A stretch of 31,020 nt of DNA, from positions 12,501 through 43,520 of the forward strand of contig JAHBMJ010000117.1 of NCBI GenBank assembly GCA_018398765.1, read 5' to 3'. The notes below the pieces were generated by a model. That model saw only the letters and a program-made list of their open reading frames with translations, was not told where the DNA came from and searched no databases. This stretch comes from Chromera velia (lineage: Eukaryota; Sar; Chromeraceae). Made by a program: the position numbers and the translations under genes. Shown in pieces: positions 20,741 through 30,276 of this stretch. The stretch's first letter is position 1. Every line of letters begins with the position of its first letter.

Positions 20741-21553
20741 CTAGAAAGCCTTTCCAGCTCCTCATCTAGAGCTTGTTAGAGCGCATGCACGGAAGGGATT
20801 CAATGGAAGCTTTATTGGGGCAACTTCGTAGGCCCCTTTGCGTGGAGACGGGCCGTGCCCTTCGTGATGGAAGATCGAAATTGCCCTCTCAAGACAACCA
20901 GTAGAGTGAATGTCATAAACCCAAGAAAAAGCAAAGAAACCAATCTTTTAGGCTTTCGATAAAGCCTACTTTTATCGCTAGAGAGCAAGTCTGTGTGACG
21001 GGAGAGAGACGGTACTAGGTCGTGCTCTGATCAACTTGAAACATTCGACGGAAAGCCGATTTTGGGAGCCGATTTTAGATTGGCCAACCATATGTGACAG
21101 CCCCAGAAGGCAAGCTACGCGTTGTGGGCCAGGGCCCGGCCGGCCACCAAGGCCAAAAAGCACTTCCCAGCTGCGCGCTGACCCATCAAAATGCCGATCT
21201 GAAAAATTCTCAGTCAGGTCTTTAGAAAGTTCTCCTCCACTCAGAAAGTCGGGTCAACAGAATGGGCCTCTATCCACAAAATCTTGTTGTTAAACATTCC
21301 ATTGAATTGTATTGGATGGCTTGACAACGACGAAATCATGTTCAGCTTCTTATTCCAGAACCTTATTTTTGGAGGGGTTACAGATTCCGGAGTTTTGTCC
21401 CCCTCTGGTATCTGTGTTAGCTGAACACCTCTGGTTGCTCGTGGGAGTGGTTGCCTCGGTGCAAAGGAGTTGTCCGACAACTAGAAGGGTTGCCAGACTG
21501 GTTTAGATCGCGCAATCAGGTCAGTTCATTTTATGTCATTCCACTAGCAACAA

Positions 21554-21791
21554 GAGGGGGTGGACCCTCTCGCAGGGGTATGAAACGACCGAATTTTGTA
21601 CCCCTGGTGGAGGGGGGAGGTCCAACCTGCTCTGCAGGTTTGCGTTCAAAATGTATCTAGGAAACACTCCTAGATACATTTTAGACGCAAACCTCCAGAG
21701 CAGGTCGGACCCCCCCCCTCCACCAGGGGTACGAACTAGGGTACGAAACTCGGTCGTTTCGTACCCCTGTGAGAGGGTCCACCCCCCCCTC
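21554..21791. repeat. Foldback (arms ~107 and ~123 bp) inside insertion A
   Basis: Arms 21554-21660 and 21669-21791 are near-perfect inverted copies around an 8-nt loop (GAAACACT). Each arm contains a secondary palindrome (GGGGTACGAAAC/GTTTCGTACCCC). The right arm has an extra 12-bp repeat (GGGTACGAACTA) that accounts for most of the length difference. Confidence 0.92.
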
Positions 21792-22006
21792 CCAGTAAGG
21801 GAATTGAAAAAATCTTATTTGCAAAGATGAGCCTTCTTGGTGCATGCAGAAGGCTTTGTATGATGTCTGTAAGTGTTTCTGTGTGGTTGTAACCTGGCTA
21901 TTCTGGTTGCTGAGCGACTGACCGGCCTGCCCTCGGCAAGGCAAAAAACTGTCATCTCCCTTTGCGTGTGTTGCTCACCCCTTCCCCCCTTCTCTGCTCT
22001 TTACAG

Positions 22007-22133
22007 GTCGTTGGTTTCATTTGGGAGATGTTTGTTCTGGGCCCCAGGCTTTTTTCAACTCCTCTAGAAGTAGGTCTTTATATCTTCGTTGCGGCCGCAG
22101 TCTTCAGACTACGAAAGGGAGCAGCGCCCATAT
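22007..22133 (+). other. Possible captured exon inside insertion A
   Basis: A strong acceptor-like sequence (pyrimidine tract then TTTACAG, ending at 22006) precedes an open frame: VVGFIWEMFVLGPRLFSTPL, then EVGLYIFVAAAVFRLRKGAA. The peptide is hydrophobic and gene-like, with a vague similarity to the late helices of TBC-type Rab-GAP domains that I would not rely on. No partner exon is visible. Confidence 0.25.
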
Positions 22134-22189
22134 GTGCTGAGCCTGTGTTTTTTTCTACTGGCCTGACTGCCTCTAAAATTTCGTCCTTC

Positions 22190-22890
22190 TTGCCTGCTTG
22201 ACTGCCCTCTAGCTTTCAGCCTTTCTGTCTGGCTAAATGCCTTCTCAATTTTAGCCTTTCCGCCCGCCTTATTGCCTTCCTAATTTTGGCCTTCGCCGCG
22301 CTCCCAATTTTGGTCTTCCTACCTGCCCGATTGCCTTCCCAATTTCGGCCTTCTTGCCTGTCTGACTGCTTCCCAGAGTTTTGCATTCCTGCTATGCTGA
22401 CTGCTTTCCGATTTCGGCCTTCTTGCCTGCCTGACTGCCTTCTAAATTTCAGTCTTTCTATCTGTCTCAATGCTTTCTAAATTTTGGCCTTTCTGTCTGC
22501 CTGCCTGACTTTGCAATTTCGGCCTTCCTGCTTGTCCAGTTGCCTTCCCAATTTCAGCTTTCCTGCCTGCCTGATTGTCTTTCGTTTTTTAGCCTTCCTT
22601 TCCGCCCAAGTTTCCTCCTAACACTTCCTAATTTCGGTCATCCTACTTGCCTGATGGCCTTCCCAATTTTGTTCTTCCTGCTGGCCCGACTGTCTTCCCA
22701 AGTTCGGCCTTCTTGTGTATTTGACTGCCTCCCAGAGTTCGTTCTTTCTGCCTATGTGCCTGCCTTCCAATTTTAGTCTTCTTGGCGGCCTGACTGCCTT
22801 CCAATTTCAGCCTTCCTGCCCGCCTGATTGCCTTCCCGATTTCGGCCTTCCTGCCCATCCGATTGCTTTCCCAATTTCGGTCTTCCTACT
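22190..22890. repeat. ~35-bp degenerate minisatellite inside insertion A
   Basis: About 20 diverged units of a C/T-rich motif: TGCCTTCCCAATTTCGGCC followed by TTCCTGCCTGCCTGA. The strand is pyrimidine-rich throughout. Open frames in it are repeat-derived. Confidence 0.9.
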
Positions 22891-23592
22891 TTCATATATC
22901 ATTCTGATGCAAATTAAAGATACAGGTTGTATTTGTATACATGCTTTTATGTGTATTCTGGCGATTTGACTGACTTTCTGTTTGTATACACGTATTTCTG
23001 CAGGTGGCGTTCATGGGTGTGCATGTTTGATATATACTGAGATGCCTCCCCCCCCCTCTACCCCTGACACACCCACCTTTGAGCAGTGCTTCATATGAAT
23101 TGAAAACAAAACAGTTATGATCATGAGAAGAAATGCTTCAATCGGACCGATTCAGAGCCATTTAGATGCATTTTTTATTGTGTTTTCATCTTAACATTAA
23201 TTTACGATGATAGGTACCAGATAATTCATGGTTTTGAAAAAATATATACTCTATATATACATTTTTTTATTTCATTTTTTAAACATCTTACTAAGTTTAA
23301 ACAGTTTTCAATAAATTATGAAAATCAATTAGTTTAAAGGTTAAACTATTTATTTTAATGTTTTAAGAACTAAATTTTTCAAAGTCACTTTCCAGTATAA
23401 AAGTTTCAATTGTCAGTACAGTTAGTTCATGCCTGTCGGGGAGCACATGCATGAGGGAACAGACACACTCTGAGTACGGCTTCAGGCGGTGGTAGCCTAA
23501 CCTGTGATCGAGACAAGCCCAGGGTCCCGCGTGTGTTTCCCGTTCAGTTTCGATCACTCCCTCGTTTGTTTGCTTCATTGGCATATGTCAAG

Positions 23593-25240
23593 CTAGAGGG
23601 TTGTACTATGGGTATACCTAAGCTTCACCCCTAACTTTTTCTATATCCTTTTACACTATATATTATATCCCAAGTTATAAGGTTAAAACTAGCAGATAAA
23701 ACACATTCTGAAGTGTTATGTTGGGCTATTTTCAAGCTTTAGTTCAACTTCAGTCTTGGAAAATGTCAGTCCAAAGTCGTATTGCCAGGTTCTGTTGGGC
23801 TTGTTGCCTGTTAGGCTCTGTTGGGCCTTTCATCAGCTGCATGACAGGTCATGAAGCCCAACAGTGCCCAACAGAGCCCAACAAGGTCCCCTCCCTTCCC
23901 TACAAGCTTGTCTCACACGCCAGGTCCACGTATCAAAGCATATGAATACAACAGACACCATTTAAGACATTCAGCGCTGCACATTGGTGCAGTATGAGCC
24001 TGAAACTCTTCGTAAAACGTTTACAATACGCCAAAGAAAATGGAGACAGACCTGCACACACAAGGCAGATAAATGCATACTCCTAATGCTTAACCTTTCC
24101 AACTCATTCATCAAGTCATCCCTCTTCATCGGCAGTCATTTCGGAGTGATCAGTTTCATTCCACAGACGAATTAAACGTTTTATTTCCTTCATCATGATT
24201 GTGCGTGTTATATATGTTGGGAGTGTTTGTTGAGCTGTTAGGCCATGTTGGGCTTTCTTGTTGGGCGTGTTATGTGTTGGGCGTGTTGGGTGCCCAACAG
24301 CTTCCTGGCAAGGTGAAGCCCAACCTAGAGCCTAACAGTACAACAAGCCCAACAGCCCAACAAAACTTGGCGACACGAAGTTTTTCATAAAAATGAATAC
24401 ATGTTTCTAGTCCAACATAAAAACTAATGTTACTGTCATATTTTTTGTAATTTATAGTTTTTAATTTTTTATGAAACTTCTTGCATAACATTCCTAGATT
24501 TTTGTCTGTTTTTCTTTAAAGTCAGGGGTTATGATCTACCTATATGTAGAGTGCGGCCCTCTAGGGTCCTTTTCCTTCTCTACAAGCTTGTTTTACACGC
24601 CAGGTCCACATATCAAAGCATATAAATACAATAGACACCATTTAAAACATTCAGTGCTGCACATTGGTGCAGTGTAAGCCTGAAACTCTTCGTAAAACGT
24701 TCACAATATACCAAAGAAAATTGACACAAACCTGCACACACAATATTATTCAGAGAGGGGACTGTTTAAAAGAAAATTGGTATGGGTTGAGAGGGAAGAG
24801 GCGGCTGGTGCTGCTGCTTCTGGGTCCTCTCTGGTGACCTGGGCTGACTGCTAGAACACCAACAGTGTTTTATATTGTTCTAGTATTCTTCCAAATCATT
24901 CTCATCATTATGATTGTACGTGTTATGCATGTTGGGAGTGTTTGTTGGGCTGTTGGGCCATGTTGGGCTTTCTTGTTGGGCGTGTTGGGCGCCCAACAGC
25001 TTCCTAGCAAGGTGAAGCCCAACAGTACAACAAGCCCAACAGCCCAACAAAACTTGGCAACATGAAGTTTTTTATAAAAATGAATGCATGTTTCTAGTCC
25101 AACATAAAAACTAATATTACTGTCATGTTCTTTGTAATTTATAGTTTTTGGTTTTTTATGAAACTTCTTGCATAACATTCCTAGATTTTTGTCTGTTTTT
25201 CTTTAAAATCAGGGGTCATATATAGAGTGTAGCCCCCTAG
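23593..25240. mobile_element. Insertion B: 1.65-kb TIR element, partial tandem dimer
   Basis: It interrupts array unit 3 within GTGTGTCAAGTCTCC. The left flank TATGTCAAG (23584-23592) and right flank TGTGTCAAG (25241-25249) form a 9-bp target duplication with one mismatch. The ends are CTAGAGGGTTGTACTATG and, on the reverse strand, CTAGGGGGCTACACTCTA. A second internal right end (GCGGCCCTCTAG, ending at 24564) shows that 23593-24564 is one monomer and 24565-25240 a second one lacking its first ~290 bp. Each carries repeated TGTTGGGC/GCCCAACA motifs able to form a hairpin. A 9-bp duplication suggests a MULE-like family. No transposase is present. Confidence 0.82.
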
Positions 25241-26555
25241 TGTGTCAAGTCTCCTCTTTTGATCCTGAACTCCCGCCGACTTCGCTTTGCTTTGCTTTGC
25301 TTTGCTCTGCTTGACTGACTGGCTGGTTAAGTGCATGGAGGCAGACAGGAAGGCGATATATAGATGAGACCATGGATATGATATAAGTCTGCGCGCATCG
25401 TGAGCTAAAGTAAGCACTCTCAGGCAGGAATCGAGTAAGCTAACGTCCAATCAGACGCTCCACATTTTTCTTCGGGACCGCGCTCTCCCTCTGTCTGTCT
25501 GTTTGTCTATTCACTCACACACGCACGCATGCACGCACACGGAGAGCGCGGCACACACCCCTAGATATGGTCAGGCGACTTCACAGGTCAAATGTCTCAA
25601 GGGTCTCTCGAGAACCCCCTTGAGTGCCCATCTACTGGCCTTGAGGGCCTCAAGTATACTTATACGGGTATTTGTATAAATATAAATAAACACACCCCAT
25701 CTATGCCACCCACGACCACCCTTCATTTGCGCAGGCTCTCTCTTGGTGGTGTATCTTATGCGACGAAGCCTTTGTCCGTGTGGTCTTATGCCGTTGTGGT
25801 ACCAATGTTGTCTTTGTGACCTTTGCTGCCTCGCTGCCGGTGCGTGCATGGTACCCACGAATAGTTCCTTTGGTTTACAGAATGGACGATAAATCAATCA
25901 GATATTATTGGTTCTTGTTCCATCATGTCCTCTTGCCCTTCTCTCTGTTTGCAAATGAATGTAGCATTAGTTGAGGTCTTTGCTGCGTCGGTGGGGAGAG
26001 TGGAGGGAAGGACGGGAGGGCATCTGCCGGTGGTGGCCAGGAAAAGTCCAGATCTAGGCGCACTTAGGGCTAGCAGAAGATCTGTGGAAGAGAGCGGTCA
26101 GTAAGTATGTGAGTGACTGAGTGAGTGACTGATTGAGTGAGTCCTCTTGTGTTTAAAAGAAAGAGAACATTGTATGGTGGATGGTATGAGGTGTGTCCAG
26201 TCATGTAGGTGGGCACCATGTATACCCGCCCCTCCCGCCTACATGCCCGCAGTTCCGCCTTTTTCCCATCGTGACTGTCACTGTCTTGAAAGACGTCAGC
26301 TGAGCGGTCTGTCTCTCCCCATGCAGCTCTGCACATCCCGGGTCGACCGCCCTCACTCAATGCACGCTTGGCTTTTCTGTCAGTGTTGTGCGGTCTCTCT
26401 TCTTCCTTAGCTGCATATATAGCCTCATGCATGTTACGGCCATTATGCTCTTCTTCAAAATTATGTGTGTTGATTGTCTAGCTATGTGTCTTTTTTCGTT
26501 CAAACTGGCTGTAGAGTGGTGTTGAACTTCCCCCCGTCGTGTTTTTGGTACAAGG

Positions 26556-26757
26556 AGGCGGCTGTATGGAAGGCTGGAGCTAGGGCTGGAGGTCGGGGTA
26601 GGGGAACTCTGGGGGAGAGGTCTGTGGAGAGAGGGAGGGTCCGACCCTCAATAGAAGGGCGTGGGTGTTTGGGTTCTTTCTGCTTCTTGGCCGGACAGAG
26701 GAGAGGAGAGGAGGGAAGAGGGGAAGCCAGGAGCTTTGTGCATGAGTGTAACTTGAC
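26556..26757. repeat. 2.09-kb tandem array, unit 4 stub
   Basis: About 200 bp matching the start of units 1-3 (from the GGTCGGGGTAGGGG region to GGAGCTTTGTGCATGAGTG), with a small duplication of GGCTGGAG at 26571-26590. Similarity stops at CTTGACG (about 26757), where AT-rich single-copy-like DNA begins. Confidence 0.9.
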
Positions 26758-27609
26758 GTACATTAAAATCTATCTAAAAATTGAGAATTGGTTTAATTGC
26801 AAGGTATGGGTGACTGAGCCACATTTTAGATTTTCTGCCGCCAATTTTCGGGATGTGGCTACATATGATGTAGCCAACGCATAGTTTAAATTAGTTTGAA
26901 TCTGTCTGAAAAACATGGTACATATTGGAGTGTAAATGTATGTAGGTGTAAAAGTAACTTGAATTAACAGTTCTAGCTAGTTCTGATGAGAATTGTATTA
27001 ATGTATTATAGGTTTATATAGATTCAATTATATTGCGTGAGTTCTAACTCATCAATCAATCAATCATTGTGATAGATATATTATGCTGTTAGATAGCTAG
27101 GTTGCAAAAAAATGATATTTAAGTTACAAACCTCAATTAGAATATTTTAAAATATTTGAATGTATTGCAATCTTGATCTTCTTACTAGTAGTCCAACTTT
27201 CATTGAATTGATTCAATTAAATTGAATTGAGGCAGTTAAAGCTAGTGAGCACACTACTTGGGCTCTGGCCAACTGTGAGGTATGACATACATTGTTTATT
27301 TTTATTGATAAACCAACTGTCACCAGCAATAACCAGCAATATTAGTTTTATCATGTTTCTGATATTAATTCATCATCGGTTTCATCGTTTTTTATGATCG
27401 TCTTTTTAAAGTTGGGATATTAATAGGATTAATGCCTGGAGGATTGGCCTTTCGTACCCTCCCGCCCTAATGCTAAATGTCCGAGCTGTGCGTTCTAACG
27501 AAACTTAGCGTACGCGTGAATGCAAACAGGTTTGACACAAAATTTTAATTTATATGCAACAAAATGCATGAGCACTGACTTGTAGAGTCACTGTTGTATG
27601 AATGATGAA
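26758..27609. other. AT-rich spacer
   Basis: No gene, TIR or tandem repeat could be supported. There are short runs such as (ATCA)n near 27050-27065 and ATTCAATT/AATTGAAT palindromic patches near 27203-27230. Confidence 0.5.
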
Positions 27610-28174
27610 AGGTGTCATGGCTGTGGGCAGGTCTGGAACACTCCGAGTCGACATGCAGAGGCATGCAAGAAGGGGGGGCTAGTACACAGATCGAAGGTAT
27701 GATGAGGCAGTGTTGGCATTGAAAGCGTTGCTGGAAGAGGCAGAGTTTTGGGTCACTCTCGATGCAGTGATCTGAAGAAGGGGAGAGACCGTGGGGAGGA
27801 AAGGGTTAGAGGGGGATCTCAGGATTCGTTTGCTGTTCAACTCTTAGCGTAACGGAATCCTTGATGTTCGGCTGGCTAATTGCGACCAGCAGAGCTACCT
27901 CAGGATGGGAGTGGCAGAGATTCTTGTAGCGTACGAAAGGTAGAAGAATGAGTTGTACTGGGGAGCGTGTATGGAAGCTCGCACGGATTTTGCACCGTTT
28001 GTGGCCTCTATGGATGGGGCACTTGGTCCTGCGGCAATGGCCGTATTGAGAGTGGCAGTCCATGAAATCTCTCAGAAAACAGGGATGTCGGCAATGGGAG
28101 TAGGTGGTGCAGTGAAGGCTCGTATGCAAAGAGCGATCTTGCAAGCATCCGTCTACTGCATGCGGGGGGAGTAG
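27610..28174 (+). pseudogene. Remnant of a retrotransposon polyprotein C-terminus
   Basis: This matches, from memory of the family pattern, the region downstream of reverse transcriptase in many eukaryotic retroelements: a Cys/His zinc knuckle (CHGCGQVWNTPSRHAEACKKG, near 27613), then RNGILDVRLAN (27848-27880), and a C-terminal block (27953-28171) with FAPFVASMDGALGPAAM and an ILQASVYCMRG ending. The frame shifts near 27700, and TAG codons lie at 27806, 27845 and 27941; the last two fall where Gln would fit. Only the tail of the element survives. The reverse transcriptase itself is not seen in the AT-rich DNA upstream. The exact retroelement class is undetermined. Confidence 0.6.
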
Positions 28175-28366
28175 CGACCTTGCAGACAGGCAGTGGAGGG
28201 GTGTTTCAGTTTAGCAGGATCGATTGCAGCAATGCAGGCCCCTAGAGACGATGGTGACTAGGGTTAGGCCCCTAGGCAGGCCTAGCATTTGCATCTAATA
28301 AAAACGACTACAAAGTAAAATATATATACTGCATACACTTGAATTTTGCAATTTCATCATAGGATG

Positions 28367-28691
28367 CGATTCGGGATTTATTTTTTTGAAAAAAAAAAAA
28401 TGTTTTCAGATGCATGCTGGGGGCCCCTAACATATTGGGGAAGGGGCCCCGGCACTCCACTTCCACATCTAATGACTTTCCGGGGCCCGATTCAATTTGT
28501 TCGAAATTTAGATTCAGATCTGACAGACTAAACTTCGTCAGATGTGAATCTGAATTTCAAACAAATTGAATCGGGCCCCGGAAAGTCGTCGGGCATACAA
28601 GTGGAGTGCTGGGGCCCCTTCTCCAATATGTTGGGGGCCCCCAGCATGCATTTCAAAACTTATTTTTTTTTATTCAAAATTAATCCAAATC
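28367..28691. repeat. Large palindrome 1 (foldback, ~325 bp)
   Basis: Two arms of about 155 bp pair around a short loop near 28533. The core is GATTCAGATCTGACAGAC/GTCAGATGTGAATC, and the arms continue through GAATCGGGCCCCGGAAAGT to ATGCATGCTGGGGGCCCC. The outer parts are A/T-runs of unequal length. It abuts palindrome 2. Confidence 0.92.
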
Positions 28692-28698
28692 AAGTGCA

Positions 28699-29213
28699 CT
28701 GGTAGTCGTAGGATAGATAAAGATGAAACAAATTGACAAACTAATGATTGAGGGTTTTTTCATGTATGCCGCGTCGCCATATATACCAAATTACGTTTGG
28801 GATTGCAAATGTGAAAAATATTTTTATCGCGGAAACAGTTTTTTCAGACTTGCAACATGTTTCTGATAATATTCGTAAAGTCTGTACAAATTTTCAAGTT
28901 TGTACGCGTGACCAATTACGTTTGCAAAAAATATGAAAATTCAAAGTCGGGCGGCCCTGGAAAACGAATCCTGACTTTGAATTTTCATATTTTTCGCAAA
29001 CGTAATCGGTGGCGCGTACGAACTTAAAAATTTGTACAGACTTTACAAATATTATCAGAAACATATCGCAAGTCTTAAAAGACTGTTTACACGATAAAAA
29101 TCTTTTTCACATTTGCAATCACAATCGTAATCGTGCCAAATTGAGTTGCGCTTGGTATATGAGAAGCGGATCTAACCTAGTTTGTCGATTTGTTCCATCC
29201 TACGACTACCAGC
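28699..29213. repeat. Large palindrome 2 (foldback, ~515 bp) with nested structure
   Basis: The outer arms are CTGGTAGTCGTAGGAT...ACAAACTA (28699-28743) and TAGTTTGTCGATTTGTTCC...CTACGACTACCAG (29178-29213). Between them sits a copy of the 60-bp repeat, itself split by a 372-bp inner foldback. The innermost arms pair TGAAAATTCAAAGTC with GACTTTGAATTTTCA around a 24-nt spacer at about 28949-28972. Confidence 0.9.
28785..29156. mobile_element. Inner 372-bp foldback element with ATAT duplication
   Basis: Ends ACCAAATTACG and, on the reverse strand, ACCAAGCGCAACTCAATTTG lead into long inverted arms. It splits a 60-bp repeat copy: 28743-28784 holds one half and 29157-29179 the other, both in reverse orientation. 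ATAT at 28781-28784 and 29157-29160 can be read as the target duplication, though the TATA-rich site makes the exact length ambiguous. Confidence 0.72.
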
Positions 29214-29340
29214 GACGAAAATAGGTATGACTTCGATCACCCTGATACAGCTAATCAATCGCAGCCTCACAAGAGGTTGGACAATCAAAAGAAAGAAAAA
29301 AGAGACAGAGGGGATGCAGGGTAGAACCTTCGACAAACTA

Positions 29341-29716
29341 CTGTATGTTCAATAATTCACCGCAAAATTTCAAAAGATGTAACTTTGCAACGATGAAGAG
29401 TTAGAAGCTGAAACTTTTTGTGTGTAAACTCCCACTGATATACAACCAATCCTTGAAAAATATGTGTATTGACACAGCGGAGTCATAAGCAATCTTTTTT
29501 AATGCTTTGTGAAAAACTTAGGTTTTTTGTTTGGAAGTCCGATTTTGCATATTTTTTTTTTCTGATTATCTAAAGATTGTGAAGCACTCTAGAGAGCAAA
29601 AGTACGAATTCCAACCCCCGGCTGTATGTTTCTTTGCACGGCTATTTTAGAACATCTTTCCTGAATATGTGAGATTTTTTTAAATTTTTTTCAAACTCTA
29701 TTTATTGAACATACGG
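29341..29716. mobile_element. MITE with TA duplication (Tc1/mariner-like)
   Basis: TA dinucleotides at 29339-29340 and 29717-29718 flank inverted ends CTGTATGTTCAATAA and, on the reverse strand, CCGTATGTTCAATAA (14 of 15 match). The 376-bp AT-rich interior has no coding frame. TA duplication with short TIRs is the pattern of Stowaway/mariner-derived MITEs. Confidence 0.68.
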
Positions 29717-29775
29717 TAGGTTAGATCCGCCTCTCATATATGGGGACGCGGCATGCATGAAAAAACCCTCAATCA
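29717..29775 (+). repeat. 60-bp interspersed repeat, copy 2
   Basis: Near-identical to copy 1 at 6078-6136 (for example GGGGACGCGGCATGCAT is shared) and to the split copy inside palindrome 2. It begins at the right TA of the MITE. An A-run (about 29821-29837) lies 45 bp downstream. Confidence 0.82.
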
Positions 29776-30276
29776 TCAATCAAGTGCGCTGTGCAAATTT
29801 CAGCCGAACGCGGTATATTAAAAAAAAAAAAAAAAAATGATGTCATCTGTTGTTCACCTGGGAACTTCACCATTGTTCACGTGACATTGCAGATGATTGC
29901 CCACAGTTGCTGAGTAGATAGGTCCGACGTACCATGTCCGACCACATACATTTTTACACTTGAAGGCATCTACCACGGTGTGCAGACCACGTCAGTACAA
30001 AGACACATCATCACGGTAAGGTGTGTCAGGCAAACAATTCATTCATCTACGGAGAAAGTGAAAAAGATCGAAAGATACTGGCAGGTAGACGGGCGGGATT
30101 CTTCTCTGTGGCACGCGCTCCTGCACTTCACACCCTCTGCCCACCCCCTGTAAAAGGCAGAAGATTCATTAAGACTCAATTTAAGAGACAGATGATGCTG
30201 CCGTGAGGCTTCTGTAGACTTTTGTCAATCACAGTCGAGTCATTCGAGTTGCCTGATTCGTCTGTTTGTGAAACAC
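29776..30276. other. Spacer upstream of the terminal ORF
   Basis: No gene is evident. A 17-A run near 29821-29837 and mixed sequence follow. No TATA box or splice signal can be tied with confidence to the ORF at 30277. Confidence 0.45.

Larger units (their letters stand above)
19922..23427. mobile_element. Insertion A: 3.5-kb non-autonomous TIR element
   Basis: The interruption of array unit 3 defines both ends. The target CCTGCATGCCTGTC in units 1 and 2 becomes CCTGCAT, element, CATGCCTGTC, giving a 3-bp CAT duplication (19919-19921 and 23428-23430). Imperfect TIRs of about 48 bp begin AAACTGACTGTACTGACAAT and, on the reverse strand, AACTAACTGTACTGACAAT. The interior includes a foldback (21554-21791), a minisatellite (22190-22890) and gene-like scraps, but no transposase. 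A 3-bp duplication occurs in Harbinger- and CACTA-type families, yet the termini match neither signature, so the superfamily is open. Confidence 0.88.
19620..26555. repeat. 2.09-kb tandem array, unit 3, split by two insertions
   Basis: Segments 19620-19921, 23428-23592 and 25241-26555 are consecutive parts of one unit. Removing the inserts at 19922-23427 and 23593-25240 with their duplications, and adding back a deletion of about 320 bp at 25740 (equivalent to 18480-18800 in unit 2), returns a length of about 2.09 kb. The deletion removes the 118-bp exon-like segment. Confidence 0.92.

Noticed and set aside
22190..22890. CRISPR-like array
   Set aside because: Units are degenerate, contiguous and C/T-rich with no spacers; this is an ordinary minisatellite in eukaryotic DNA.
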